Origin: Desulfobacteraceae bacterium UBA2174
Lineage (GTDB): Bacteria; Desulfobacterota; Desulfobacteria; Desulfobacterales; UBA2174
Assembly (NCBI GenBank): GCA_002327445.1
Contig: DCWA01000032.1
Location: 72,087-136,086, forward strand
Reading direction: 5' to 3'
DNA length: 64,000 nucleotides
Shown: positions 18,143 through 27,192 of the stretch, piece by piece
Layout: each line of letters opens with the position of its first letter
Numbering within the stretch: the stretch's first letter is position 1
The notes under the pieces: generated by a model
Seen by the model: the letters and a program-made list of their open reading frames with translations, nothing else
The model's database searches: none
What the model was told of the DNA's origin: nothing
Translations under genes and position numbers: made by a program

Positions 18143-18462
18143 CCCCGTCCGCCAAGGCCGGTTTTATTGTGGGCAACCCGCCCCTCGGCGGCCGGCCGGA
18201 CAGAAACCGGCATGGCGCCACTTGCAATGTTTTTCATTTGCTTTATAATTAAAAATTAAAGTGATTTTTACCCTTTGAAACCAACACAAACGATGCCCGA
18301 CGACCACCCCGAACCTCCCCTTGCCCCGACCGTCGCCCCGCAACGGCGTTCAGTGCCCCAAGATCGTCCACCGACACCTCCCCGAGGCCCGCGCAACGGA
18401 ATGGTGAAGCAATCTCCGCCGCTGCCAATGGATTCCGCGGCCTCTACGGGATATGATCGATC
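18143..18462. other. 320-base leader without a credible gene
   Basis: The spacer contains an AT-rich promoter near 18222-18249 and then about 210 bases of Pro/Arg-biased GC-rich sequence. A 64-codon frame starting at 18275 has low-complexity composition and overlaps the next start, so I do not call it. The leader is long for this region, but I see no recognisable riboswitch. Confidence 0.5.
18222..18249 (+). promoter_or_regulatory. Predicted promoter of the CNNM/CBS gene
   Basis: TTGCAA (18222-18227), 16-base spacer, TATAAT (18244-18249). The -10 is a perfect consensus and sits in the most AT-rich patch of this part of the window. Confidence 0.5.
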
Positions 18463-19728
18463 ATGTTGACCCAGTGGACATTGCTGGTATTGTTGCTGAT
18501 GCTCTCGGCCTTTTTCTCTGCGGCCGAATACGCGCTGCATGCCATCAACCGTACCCGGGCCAGGCTCCTGGCCAAGAGCGGCCTTTACAGCCATCTGCTG
18601 ATCCTGCGGTTCAAGGAAGAACCCCGGCGGATGGTCACAACCCTTCTCATCGCCAAAAACGCGGTCAACATCGGGGCCTCGGCCACGGCCACGGCCCTGG
18701 CCATCGATCTTTTCCCCGGGTACGCCATCGGCTTGGCCACCGGCGTCATGACGCTGATGATCCTCGTCTTCGGCGAGGTGTTCCCCAAGTCCATCGCCAC
18801 GCGCAACGACCTGGCCATCGCCGGTTTCGCCATCGTGCCGATTTATTGGTTATCGCTGGCGCTGTGGCCGCTGATCCTCTTCTTGAACTTCATTCCCAGG
18901 CTTGCGGGAAAGGTGGAAAATCAGTCGGCGGTGACCGAGGAAGAGCTGATGACCTTCGTGGAGGTGGGAGAGGAGGAAGGCCACATCCGTGAGGAAGAGC
19001 GGGAACTGATTTCCAACATTTTCGAATTCGACGACACGGCCGCGTCGGAAATCATGACCCCGCGCGGGGACATGTTCGTGGTGGACGCCAACCGCGATCT
19101 GGATCTGCAGGCCATCATCGAATCCGGTTTCACCCGTATTCCGGTGATCGACAGCGACATCGACCATGTCGTCGGGATCCTCAACATCAAGGACCTGTTC
19201 CGCCATCACGTGACCGCCGAGGGTCCCATGGTGGTGCGGGAGGTGATGACCGAACCCTACTTTGTTCCCGAAAACATGAAGCTGAACATGCTCCTTCAGG
19301 AATTCCGGGAACGCAAGCAGCACATCGCCATCGTCGTGGATGAATACGGCGGGGTATCCGGGCTCATCACGATGGAAGACGCCCTGGAGGAGCTGGTGGG
19401 GGACATCACCGATGAAACCGACAAGGAAGAGCCCCACATCATCGCGGTCAAGCCAGGGACCTGGATCGTGCTGGGAAAGGCGGACATCGAAGAGGTCAAC
19501 GCCGCCATCCCCCTGGAAATTCCCGATACCCGGGACTATGACACCTTCACCGGCTACATCCTCTATCTCATCGGCCGAATGCCCGAACCCAAGGAAACGC
19601 TTGTCATCGAGGACTACGAAGTGACCGTCGATGAGATGGAAGGCACCCGGATCAACCGGTACACGGTGCGCCACAAACCCGGGCCACCGCTGAGCGCGGA
19701 AAATCAGGCCCTGCAAGCAACTTCCTGA
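18463..19728 (+). CDS. CNNM/HlyC-CorC family membrane protein with CBS domains
   Basis: 421 residues. The N-terminal CNNM (DUF21) domain (about 1-180) has four hydrophobic segments, with the typical SAFFSAAEYAL start and FGEVFPKSIA. Two CBS domains follow (about 205-320; MTPRGDMFVVDAN, VVDEYGGVSGLITMEDALEELVG), then a CorC_HlyC domain (about 335-415). Relatives are linked to Mg2+/Co2+ efflux and are often mislabelled hemolysins; CBS domains usually sense adenine nucleotides. Its substrate cannot be read from sequence. It converges with efp only 13 bases downstream. Confidence 0.9.
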   Translation: MLTQWTLLVLLLMLSAFFSAAEYALHAINRTRARLLAKSGLYSHLLILRFKEEPRRMVTTLLIAKNAVNIGASATATALAIDLFPGYAIGLATGVMTLMILVFGEVFPKSIATRNDLAIAGFAIVPIYWLSLALWPLILFLNFIPRLAGKVENQSAVTEEELMTFVEVGEEEGHIREEERELISNIFEFDDTAASEIMTPRGDMFVVDANRDLDLQAIIESGFTRIPVIDSDIDHVVGILNIKDLFRHHVTAEGPMVVREVMTEPYFVPENMKLNMLLQEFRERKQHIAIVVDEYGGVSGLITMEDALEELVGDITDETDKEEPHIIAVKPGTWIVLGKADIEEVNAAIPLEIPDTRDYDTFTGYILYLIGRMPEPKETLVIEDYEVTVDEMEGTRINRYTVRHKPGPPLSAENQALQATS

Positions 19729-19741
19729 AGCGTCCCGCCGG

Positions 19742-20305
19742 TCATCCCTTCACCCGTTCCACGTACTGCCCGGTACGGGTGTCGATACGGATCTTCTCCC
19801 CCTCCTCCACGAAAGGCGGCACCTGGATCGTCACCCCGGTTTCCAGCGTCGCCGGTTTGCTGTCACCGGAGGCGGTGTCCCCCTTTACCCACGGATCGGC
19901 CTTGACGATCGTCAGCTCCACGAAGTTGGGCAAGGTGAGACCGATGGGACGCCCGTCGAAAAACAGCATGCTGCAGACGGTGTTTTCCTTCAGAAACCCT
20001 TTGGCGTCACCCACCTGCTCAGGGGTCAAAAACTCCTGCTCGTAGGTCGAGGTATTCATGAAACAGTAGTTCTCGCCGTCGAAATAGAGGTACTCCATGT
20101 CGAGTTCCTCCAAATCGGCCTTGTTGAACTTCTCGCCGGAGCGGTAGGTCCGATCGAACTGGATACCGGTCACCATGTTCTTGAGCTTGCATTTGTAGAG
20201 CGCCTGCCCCTTGCCCGGCTTGACAAACTCGAATTGGACCACGACGTAGGGATCTCCGTCGATCTCGATTTTCAGACCTTTGCGCAAATCGCCGCTTTCA
20301 TACAT
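19742..20305 (-). CDS. efp: Elongation factor P
   Basis: Relieves ribosome stalling at polyproline by binding between P and E sites. 187 residues with the three OB-type domains. The tip loop is VKPGKGQAL, with Lys32 at the position that EpmA/EpmB beta-lysylate in E. coli; the PGKGQA context is of the lysylated type, not the Arg type. Neither epmA nor epmB is in the window. AAAGGAG precedes the ATG by about 10 bases. Lineage-specific hydrophilic insert KGDTASGDSKP near 145. Confidence 0.96.
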   Translation of the reverse strand: MYESGDLRKGLKIEIDGDPYVVVQFEFVKPGKGQALYKCKLKNMVTGIQFDRTYRSGEKFNKADLEELDMEYLYFDGENYCFMNTSTYEQEFLTPEQVGDAKGFLKENTVCSMLFFDGRPIGLTLPNFVELTIVKADPWVKGDTASGDSKPATLETGVTIQVPPFVEEGEKIRIDTRTGQYVERVKG

Positions 20306-20442
20306 GCAGTGGGTTCTCCTTTGGTTCGTTGAAATGGAAAAAATTTACAGAAAACAAGCGGAAGACACAACGTTAAAGAAAGGATGCGTCAAAATCCCTT
20401 CCAGGGGGGCGTCAACGAATGGCGTCAAGGTGGAAGCGGCCT

Positions 20443-21237
20443 TCAGCCGCCATCGCCCAGTCTTCCCTCTGCCCGGCGGACCGCCTCCAAGAGCTGCGCC
20501 ACTTTCCGGTAATCCTTCCGGAAGCGCACCGGCTTTCCATCTCCGTCGACCGCGTTGGTCCGGCTGCAACTGTCGATGCCGAAGGGACGCACGCGCAGCA
20601 GACCCTCCAGGGCGTTTTGGGGAGAGATCCCTCCGGCCAGGATCACCGGCAGCGGACTGTGCACCACCAAGCGGCGGGCCATGTCCCAATCGCAGGTCTC
20701 TCCGGTGATGCCCACGAATCCCGCCACCGGTTCACCGTCTCCATGTCCGCCGCCGTCAAGCAGGGTGTCGGTGAGAAACAGATCGCTCACCGGAGAAAAT
20801 CGAGCGGCCAGCTCCAGGGTCGGTACGCTGTCGGCCCGCCCGGGAGTCCCGATGGGAATCGAGCGGATGATCCGGATGGTGGGAAAATGCCGCCGCACCG
20901 TCCGCTGCAAGGCGACCAGGTCGGCAATGGGCACGTCGGCGTCCGGATCCGGCCCCAAGGCTTCGCAGAAATGGACGAAGTCCGGCTTCAGATCGGCCAG
21001 GGCATCAAGCACTCGCTCGGGTTCACTGAACAGCGGAATCAGGCTGCTGCGAGCGCCGGCACAGCGGACGGCGGCGATGGTTTCGCCGACCCTCCGGTTG
21101 CTCGGTGCATCCCCGGCCATGAACACCGAACCGATATGATCGACGCCCATGGCAACCAGAGCCTCGGCTTCGGTTGGGGTCTGGACCTCGTAGATCTGGC
21201 AGATGAAACGCGGCACGCGATTCTCGAAAATCCGCAT
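20443..21237 (-). CDS. TrpF-like (phosphoribosylanthranilate isomerase family) protein
   Basis: 264 residues of TIM-barrel type. The N-terminus RFICQIYEVQTPTEAEALVAMGVDHIGSVF aligns with the TrpF KICGI...GADAIGFVF strand-helix, keeping the catalytic Cys (C13) but with Gln in place of the following Gly. FLTDTLL supplies the Asp of the general-acid strand, and VILAGGISPQNALEGLLRVRPFGIDSCS matches the C-terminal phosphate-binding half. No other trp gene is nearby, and the loop around GGGHGDGEP differs from the usual GGTG. It may be a TrpF paralogue with another substrate. Divergent from guaA. Confidence 0.72.
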   Translation of the reverse strand: MRIFENRVPRFICQIYEVQTPTEAEALVAMGVDHIGSVFMAGDAPSNRRVGETIAAVRCAGARSSLIPLFSEPERVLDALADLKPDFVHFCEALGPDPDADVPIADLVALQRTVRRHFPTIRIIRSIPIGTPGRADSVPTLELAARFSPVSDLFLTDTLLDGGGHGDGEPVAGFVGITGETCDWDMARRLVVHSPLPVILAGGISPQNALEGLLRVRPFGIDSCSRTNAVDGDGKPVRFRKDYRKVAQLLEAVRRAEGRLGDGG

Positions 21238-21277
21238 GAAACAAACGGTTGGGCGTCAGGAACGACGGATATCGGCC

Positions 21278-21306
21278 TTGACTTTTGGGGGCGTCTCTAA
21301 CATATT
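21278..21306 (+). promoter_or_regulatory. Predicted sigma-70 promoter of guaA
   Basis: TTGACT (21278-21283), 17-base spacer, CATATT (21301-21306), matches 5/6 and 4/6, about 50 bases before the guaA ATG in the divergent spacer. Confidence 0.55.
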
Positions 21307-21357
21307 CGACCCGTTTTCGCAAACCGTTTGCCCCATCCCGGCCACAAGGAAAAACGC

Positions 21358-22887
21358 ATGATTCTGATCATCGATTTCGGATCCCAGTTCAACCAGCTCA
21401 TCGCCCGGCGGGTTCGCGAATGCCGGGTCTACTGCCAGATCGAGCCGCCGGACATCTCCCGCGAAAAGATTCTCGCCCTGGCACCCGAGGGGATCATCCT
21501 CTCCGGCGGCCCGGCAAGCATATACGCCCCCGGAAGCCCCAAAATCGATCCAGCGATCTTTTCCATGGGCATCCCGGTGCTGGGCATCTGCTACGGCATG
21601 CAGTTCATGGTCCATGCCCTCGGCGGACGCGTCGAAGCGGCCGGCAAGCGCGAATACGGACCGGCCACCTTGACCATCACCCGCGGCGAGGGCCTCCTGG
21701 AGAGCGTCCCCTCGCCGACGACCTGCTGGATGAGCCACGGAGACCGGATTGCTGCCCTGCCCGAGGGTTTTTCCGTCCTTGCGACCACCGCCAACAGCCC
21801 CTACGCCGTCATCCAGGACACCTCGCGGCAGTGGTACGGAATGCAATTTCACCCCGAAGTCGTTCACACGACCAAGGGAAAAAAGATGCTGGCCAATTTC
21901 CTCTTCACCATCTGCGGCTGCCGGCGCAACTGGACGATGAAATCCTTTGCCCGCGACGCGGTGGCGCAGATCCGGGACCAAGTGGGCGACCAGCCGGTGA
22001 TCCTCGGGCTCAGCGGCGGGGTGGACTCCGCCGTGGCCGCCCTGCTGATCCTCCGGGCCGTGGGGTCGCAGTTGACCTGCATTTTTGTCGACAACGGGCT
22101 GCTGCGACAAAACGAAGCGGGGCAACTTCGCGAAAAATTCAAGCAACACTTGAAGATCAACATCCGCTTCGTCAACGCCGGTGGCCGATTTCTCAAGGCC
22201 CTGGCGGGGGTGGCCGATCCCGAACGCAAGCGCAAGATCATCGGCCGCGTCTTCATGGAAGTCTTTGAAGCCGAGGCCCGAAAAATTCGTGGCGCCCGGT
22301 TTCTCGGCCAGGGAACCCTGTATCCGGACGTGATCGAGTCGCAGTCGGCCTTCGGCGGCCCTTCGGCGGTCATCAAGAGCCACCACAACGTGGGAGGGCT
22401 GCCCAAACGCATGCGTCTGCAGCTCGTGGAACCGCTCAAGTACCTGTTCAAGGACGAGGTGCGCCGGCTCGGCCTGGCGCTGGGACTGGACGAAACCTTC
22501 GTCTGGCGCCAACCGTTTCCCGGCCCCGGTCTGGCCATCCGGGTAATTGGACAGGTGAACCGGGCCCGGCTGGACATTCTGCGGGCCGCCGATGCCGTGT
22601 TGCTGGAGGAAATCCGCGCCAGTGGCTACTATCGCAAGCTTTGGCAGTCGTTCGCGGTGTTGCTGCCGATCAAGAGCGTCGGCATCATGGGCGACAGCCG
22701 TACCTACGAACACATCCTGGCCATCCGCGCCGTGACGAGCAGGGACGCCATGACGGCCGACTGGGCCCGCCTGCCCCAGGACTTGCTCGGACGCATTTCC
22801 AGCCGTATCATCAATGAAGTGCGCGGCGTCAACCGGGTGGTCTACGATATCAGCTCCAAACCCCCCAGCACCATCGAGTGGGAATGA
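21358..22887 (+). CDS. guaA: GMP synthase (glutamine-hydrolysing)
   Basis: Converts XMP to GMP using glutamine and ATP. The ATG at 21358 (AAGGAAAAA upstream) gives 509 residues. Class-I glutaminase domain about 1-185: Cys78 in GICYGMQ, His165 and Glu167 in QFHPEV. ATP pyrophosphatase domain from about 205: LSGGVDSAVAA (P-loop). The C-terminal dimerisation domain has PFPGPGLAIRVIG, and the end SSKPPSTIEWE is the invariant GuaA terminus. The preceding gene is divergent; guaB is not in the window. Confidence 0.98.
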   Translation: MILIIDFGSQFNQLIARRVRECRVYCQIEPPDISREKILALAPEGIILSGGPASIYAPGSPKIDPAIFSMGIPVLGICYGMQFMVHALGGRVEAAGKREYGPATLTITRGEGLLESVPSPTTCWMSHGDRIAALPEGFSVLATTANSPYAVIQDTSRQWYGMQFHPEVVHTTKGKKMLANFLFTICGCRRNWTMKSFARDAVAQIRDQVGDQPVILGLSGGVDSAVAALLILRAVGSQLTCIFVDNGLLRQNEAGQLREKFKQHLKINIRFVNAGGRFLKALAGVADPERKRKIIGRVFMEVFEAEARKIRGARFLGQGTLYPDVIESQSAFGGPSAVIKSHHNVGGLPKRMRLQLVEPLKYLFKDEVRRLGLALGLDETFVWRQPFPGPGLAIRVIGQVNRARLDILRAADAVLLEEIRASGYYRKLWQSFAVLLPIKSVGIMGDSRTYEHILAIRAVTSRDAMTADWARLPQDLLGRISSRIINEVRGVNRVVYDISSKPPSTIEWE

Positions 22888-23040
22888 AGCTTGAAATTTG
22901 AAACTGGAAACTGGAAATTGGGAGAAGACCGGCTGGACAGGCACCGATGATCGCGCTCGGCTATGCCCGGTTGCCGAAATCCTCAATTGACGATTCGATG
23001 CCAGGTTTCAAATTTCCAGCATCCGGTTTCACATCAGGAC
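22888..23040. repeat. Intergenic inverted word repeat
   Basis: GAAATTTGAAAC (22893-22904) recurs inverted as GTTTCAAATTTC (23005-23016), with iterations of GAAACTG-like units beside the first arm and CCGGTTTC beside the second. The arms could fold a long cruciform or RNA stem around about 100 bases. It belongs to the class of short iterated spacer words seen repeatedly in this window. Confidence 0.6.
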
Positions 23041-23050
23041 GGAGCGCCTC

Positions 23051-23971
23051 TTGAAAATCAGCCCACCCCAGTTTGACGGCGAAAATCCCTACCAGGACGA
23101 AATGACGCAACTGCGCATCGATCGCCTTGGCCACAGGCTCACGCTGCTCAGCGTCCTGCTGCCCATTGCCATCGTGGTAATCCTGGCGCTGGGATATCTG
23201 GACCTCAAGGGTCGGGTCATCGGTCTCCAGGACAGCGGCGCCGCCAGCGTGCAAACCCTTTCCGACGATCTCATGTCGCGCTTTTCCACCCTTTCGGTGC
23301 GGGTTGCCGAACTGGAGGCCAAGGTGGAAAAAAGCGCCTCGGAGGGTGCCGCGCAGCAGACCGCGCATGTCGACCGGATCGCCAAGATCGAAGCGCGCCT
23401 GAAGGCGTTGGAAGCCGACAAGCTCAACCGCCAACAGCTTCAGGCAACCATTGAAACCATCGCCCAGCAGGTCGCCGCCCTCACCGAGCGTATCGGCGGC
23501 CAGGATGCGGCCCTGAAAACGGCAACGGAGCGCATCAACGGCCAGATGCAAGCTGCCGCCGAGTCGCTGATCGCCGTTGAAACCAGCATGGCCGCCTTGA
23601 CCGCGGCCATCGAACCGATCAAGAAAAACCAGGCGGCCCTGGACACCGAGGTGAAGCGCCTCGGCGCCGCCCTCAAGACGGACCGCGAGGCGTCCCAACA
23701 GGCTCTGGGGCAGCAAAAAGAAGCCACCAGCCGCCAGATCCAACAGCTCGTTCAGCCTCTGGAAGCGCGTCTGGAAACCCTGCGCCGCAAGGTGGAGCAG
23801 CTCCAGCGAGACATGGCCGCCGCTCAGGCACCGGCCAGGCCCCGGGTCCCGGCGACAAGTCCATCGACAGCCCCGAGGGGAACCGTTTCACCCCCCCAAC
23901 CGCCACCATCCACCGCCCCGGCGACACCGGACATCGAACCGGGGCAGATCATCGAAAAACCGCTTCAATAA
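23051..23971 (+). CDS. Membrane-anchored coiled-coil protein
   Basis: 306 residues from a TTG start with GGAGCG just upstream. One transmembrane helix (about 32-50, LLSVLLPIAIVVILALGYLD) follows a 30-residue cytoplasmic head. Residues about 55-265 are almost continuous heptad coiled coil rich in Ala, Gln, Glu and Lys. The tail (about 268-306) is Pro/Ala/Thr-rich and probably disordered. No catalytic motif. Its architecture resembles periplasmic spacers or structural envelope proteins. The function is unknown. Confidence 0.75.
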   Translation: MKISPPQFDGENPYQDEMTQLRIDRLGHRLTLLSVLLPIAIVVILALGYLDLKGRVIGLQDSGAASVQTLSDDLMSRFSTLSVRVAELEAKVEKSASEGAAQQTAHVDRIAKIEARLKALEADKLNRQQLQATIETIAQQVAALTERIGGQDAALKTATERINGQMQAAAESLIAVETSMAALTAAIEPIKKNQAALDTEVKRLGAALKTDREASQQALGQQKEATSRQIQQLVQPLEARLETLRRKVEQLQRDMAAAQAPARPRVPATSPSTAPRGTVSPPQPPPSTAPATPDIEPGQIIEKPLQ

Positions 23972-24132
23972 CCGCTTCTGCGCCAGGCCCCACCTGGCTT
24001 GACCTTTCCCGCCACCGCCTTATTGTCCCTCAATCCGCCGTTTCGAGGGGCGTGACGGCTATTCGCCCCACCGCCTTGCCGCGCGCCGCGGCGGACACGA
24101 GTGACCGCATTCTCCCCAAAGGAGGTTTCGCC

Positions 24133-24888
24133 ATGCGCAGAAATACCATATTTACGCTAACTTATGTTTTAGGGGCCATGCTGGCCCTGGCGCCGCCGGT
24201 GTTGGCTGCAGGCGCCGCCGTCACCTACCAGGTCGATGGCCAGGCGTATGAAGGATTTTTCATCGCCCCATCTACCGACGCCCCGCTGGTGCTGCTGATC
24301 CATGACTGGGACGGCCTCGGGGACTACGAGATCAAGCGTGCCCAAATGCTGGCCGATGCCGGCTACGCCGTTTTCGCCGCCGATCTCTTCGGCGCCGGGG
24401 TTCGACCCGCCGCCATCGAGGAACGGCGCCGCCTCACCGGTGCGCTGTACCAGGACCGGGAAAAAATGCGGCGGCTGATGAATGGCACCTTGAAAGCGGC
24501 CGAAGCGCAGGGCGTTGGTATCACCAACGCGGTGGCCATGGGATACTGCTTCGGTGGGACGGCGGTGCTTGAGCTGGCCCGCTCGGGTGCCGAACTCAAG
24601 GGATTTGTCAGCTTCCACGGCGGGTTGGATACGCCTAAAGGACAGAGCTACGCCAACACCCGGGGCCACATCCTCGTCCTGCATGGCACGGCGGACGCAT
24701 CCGTTTCCATGGAATCCTTCGCCGCGTTGGCCAAGGAAATGGAGTCGGCCGGCGTCGGCCATGAGATGATCACCTACAGCGGTGCTCCCCATGCCTTCAC
24801 CGTGTTCGGCACCGAAGCCTACCGCAAGGACGCGGACGAAAAATCCTGGGACCGTTTCCTGGCGTTTCTCACCGACCGTTTAGGATGA
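24133..24888 (+). CDS. Exported dienelactone hydrolase family protein
   Basis: Alpha/beta hydrolase. The ATG at 24133, behind AAAGGAGG, gives 251 residues; an upstream start at 24052 would bury the signal peptide. Residues 1-26 form a Sec signal (LTYVLGAMLALAPPVLAAG), so it acts in the periplasm. The triad is Cys139 in GYCFGG, Asp188 in GTADAS and His220 in APHAF, the DLH arrangement with Cys rather than Ser. The natural substrate is not evident. It converges with the FAH-family gene. Confidence 0.85.
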   Translation: MRRNTIFTLTYVLGAMLALAPPVLAAGAAVTYQVDGQAYEGFFIAPSTDAPLVLLIHDWDGLGDYEIKRAQMLADAGYAVFAADLFGAGVRPAAIEERRRLTGALYQDREKMRRLMNGTLKAAEAQGVGITNAVAMGYCFGGTAVLELARSGAELKGFVSFHGGLDTPKGQSYANTRGHILVLHGTADASVSMESFAALAKEMESAGVGHEMITYSGAPHAFTVFGTEAYRKDADEKSWDRFLAFLTDRLG

Positions 24889-24891
24889 GTG

Positions 24892-25740
24892 TCAGGCAGC
24901 GTCTTCTCCGGCCGCCACCGGATTGACGAGGGCGCCAATTCTCTCGATGGCGCATTCCACCACGTTGCCGGCCCGCAACACCACCGGGGGATCGCGAAAA
25001 ATCCCCACCCCGGCGGGAGTTCCGGTGGAAATGATGTCCCCGGGTTCCAGCGTCATGTCGCGGCTGACGTCGGCGATGATGGCCGGAATGTCGAAAAGCA
25101 TGTCGCCGGTGTTGCCGTCCTGCATGATCACCCCGTCCACGGTTGTGGTGAGCCGCAGGTCGGCGACATTGCCGATCTCGTCGCCGGTGACGATGCAGGG
25201 CCCCATGGGCGCGAAGCCATCGAAGGATTTGCCCCGGAACCATTGACTGTCGGCGAACTGGGCCTCCCGACCGGAGACGTCATTCATCACGGTGTAGCCC
25301 GCGATGAAGTCCCGGGCGTCGGCGGCACCGATGCGTTTTCCCGGCCGCCCGATGACCACGGCCAGCTCTACCTCCCAGTCGACCTGTCCGCTGCCGAGGG
25401 GCAGCACGATCGGGTCATAGGGGCCGTTGACCGTGTTGACCGTCTTGCAAAAGAGCAGCGGCCGCGCTGGACGGTCGAAGCCGCCCTCCCGGGCGTGCTC
25501 GGCGTAGTTCTTGCCCAGGCAGATGATCTTTCCCGGCCTGGGAACCGGCGCACCGATACGCTCCCGGCGCGCCTCTCCCGGATCTTTCACCCCCGCGGCC
25601 TTCTGAAGCCAGCCTTCTTCGAAAAATCGCCGGCCGATGTCCGGGATCCGGGGAAAATGGCGGGTCAGGTCGACGATGCGCCCGTCTCGCATCAGGCCGG
25701 GGCGTTCCTGGCCCCGGGGGCCGAATCGAACCAGTCTCAT
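24892..25740 (-). CDS. Fumarylacetoacetate hydrolase family protein
   Basis: 282 residues from the ATG at 25740 (AAGGAGA upstream). The FAH C-terminal fold is clear: IICLGKNYAEHA, VDWEVELAVVIGR (the E-x-E metal ligands), MNDVSGREAQF, KSFDGFAPMGPCIV and STGTPAGVGIF. Relatives hydrolyse acylpyruvates or decarboxylate oxaloacetate; the exact substrate is unknown. The stop codon of trmJ lies one base upstream of this ATG, so ndk-trmJ-this gene form one operon. Confidence 0.88.
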   Translation of the reverse strand: MRLVRFGPRGQERPGLMRDGRIVDLTRHFPRIPDIGRRFFEEGWLQKAAGVKDPGEARRERIGAPVPRPGKIICLGKNYAEHAREGGFDRPARPLLFCKTVNTVNGPYDPIVLPLGSGQVDWEVELAVVIGRPGKRIGAADARDFIAGYTVMNDVSGREAQFADSQWFRGKSFDGFAPMGPCIVTGDEIGNVADLRLTTTVDGVIMQDGNTGDMLFDIPAIIADVSRDMTLEPGDIISTGTPAGVGIFRDPPVVLRAGNVVECAIERIGALVNPVAAGEDAA

Positions 25741-25741
25741 C

Positions 25742-26515
25742 TCATCTCTCCTTGGGCCGTCCCTGGCGTCCGTCTTCGTAGCACTTGCGCCCGTACCAGT
25801 CGATCTGGCGGCAGATGCCGCGCAGGATGGCCACATCCCTGGCCCGCAGTTCCATCCGGGTGAAAAAATTGCGGATGCGGCTCATCCAGTACTCCGGATT
25901 CTCGTGGCTGATGAAGCTGATGCGGACCAGCACGTCGCGAAGCTGGTCGTACATGGCATCCAACTCGAAGCGGTTGGCCAGACGCGGCGTTGCCTCGGCC
26001 GGCGCCGGCAAGGCGGCCCGCCGCAGTTCGTAGCAGAGAATCATCACCGCTTGCGCCAGGTTGAGAGAGGAAAAATCGGCGGTGGGAATGTTGACCAGGG
26101 CGTGGCAGAGCCGGAGGTCCACGTTGGCCAGGCCCCGGTCCTCGGGGCCGAAGACGACGGCGATGGTATTCTCCGCCGAGATGGGAATCAAGGCTTCGGC
26201 CAGGGCTTCCGGGCGCCGGTAAACCCTGCGTTGACCGCCGAGCCGGGCCGTGGTCCCCACCACGAAGGAAAATGAGGCCAGGGCCTCATCCAGCGTGTCG
26301 GCCACCACCATGCGGTCGACGATGTGGCGCGCGCCGTGGGTGGCGAGCTTCAGGGCCTTTTCAGCCTCGTAGCGCTCCGCGGAAACCACCACGAGGCGAT
26401 CGATGCCCATGTTGCACATCGCCCGGGCCGCGGACCCGATGTTTTCCGGGTAGCGCGGCCGGTGCAGGACGATGGCCACCTTGGACAGGTCGATACGGGC
26501 GGGATCAGCCGACAA
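25742..26515 (-). CDS. trmJ: TrmH/SpoU-family RNA 2'-O-methyltransferase, TrmJ-like
   Basis: SPOUT methyltransferase, probably for tRNA position 32. The TTG at 26515 gives 257 residues starting just before DLSKVAIVLHRPRYPENIG; the ATG at 26608 would overlap ndk by over 100 bases out of phase, so I reject it. Motif 1 is NIGSAARAMCNMG, motif 2 VVFGPEDRGL and motif 3 IPTADFSSLNLAQAV, which form the trefoil knot. The C-terminal helical extension is the TrmJ type. It overlaps the ndk end by 11 bases. Confidence 0.85.
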   Translation of the reverse strand: MSADPARIDLSKVAIVLHRPRYPENIGSAARAMCNMGIDRLVVVSAERYEAEKALKLATHGARHIVDRMVVADTLDEALASFSFVVGTTARLGGQRRVYRRPEALAEALIPISAENTIAVVFGPEDRGLANVDLRLCHALVNIPTADFSSLNLAQAVMILCYELRRAALPAPAEATPRLANRFELDAMYDQLRDVLVRISFISHENPEYWMSRIRNFFTRMELRARDVAILRGICRQIDWYGRKCYEDGRQGRPKER

Positions 26516-26921
26516 GCTCGAAACAGTTGAAGAAGTAGCCGATTTCAAAGGCGGCGGTCTCCGGGGCGTCGGAGCCGTGGACCACGTTGCGTTCGATATC
26601 GGTGGCAAAGTCGGCCCGGATGGTGCCGGGAGCGGCTTCCTTGTAATTGGTGGCCCCCATCAGCTCCCGCCAGCGGGCGATGGCATTGTCCCCTTCGAGG
26701 ACCATCACCAGGGCGGGACCGCTGGACATGAAGGTCGTGAGGCTGGCGAAGAACCGTTTGTCGCGGTGGACGGCATAGAACCCTTCGGCCTGGGCCAGGG
26801 TCAGGCGAACGAGTTTGGCGGCCACGATTTTCAGACCGTCGGCCTCCTGGCGCTTGATCACTTCGCCGATCAAGTTCCGGCTCACGCCGTCGGGTTTCAC
26901 GATGGCCAATGTGCGCTGCAT
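26505..26921 (-). CDS. ndk: Nucleoside diphosphate kinase
   Basis: Transfers gamma-phosphate among nucleoside di- and triphosphates through a phosphohistidine. 138 residues from the ATG at 26921 (AAAGGA upstream). MQRTLAIVKPDGVSRNLIG opens the fold, and His115 in NVVHGSDAPE is the phosphorylated residue. First gene of the ndk-trmJ-FAH operon. Confidence 0.97.
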   Translation of the reverse strand: MQRTLAIVKPDGVSRNLIGEVIKRQEADGLKIVAAKLVRLTLAQAEGFYAVHRDKRFFASLTTFMSSGPALVMVLEGDNAIARWRELMGATNYKEAAPGTIRADFATDIERNVVHGSDAPETAAFEIGYFFNCFELVG

Positions 26922-27192
26922 GGATGAATCCTTTCGAATTTGCACCGGTAAGCCGGTGTCCGGTTGAAATCGCGCAGAAAGTCGGCCGTGGCATAGCAGA
27001 AGCGCGGTCGGCAAGTCAACCATTGCGGTGCTGCTGCCGGCAGGGTCCAGTTCATCGCTTGATCACAACCGACGGCAACGGTATAAAACGGTATGAAAAG
27101 AGGGTCGCGCCTGGCGCGGCGACACAATTGTTCCAGCCGTCGGCAAGAAGGGGTCGACGGAGGCCCGCCAAGTGCCGGCGGAAAGGAGGTTC

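Noticed and set aside
18275..18469. 64-codon frame before the CNNM/CBS gene
   Set aside because: Low-complexity Pro/Arg sequence without a ribosome site, overlapping the next start.
26516..26608. N-terminal extension of the trmJ-like gene from the ATG at 26608
   Set aside because: It would overlap ndk by over 100 bases in another frame and the added residues are the shadow of ndk.
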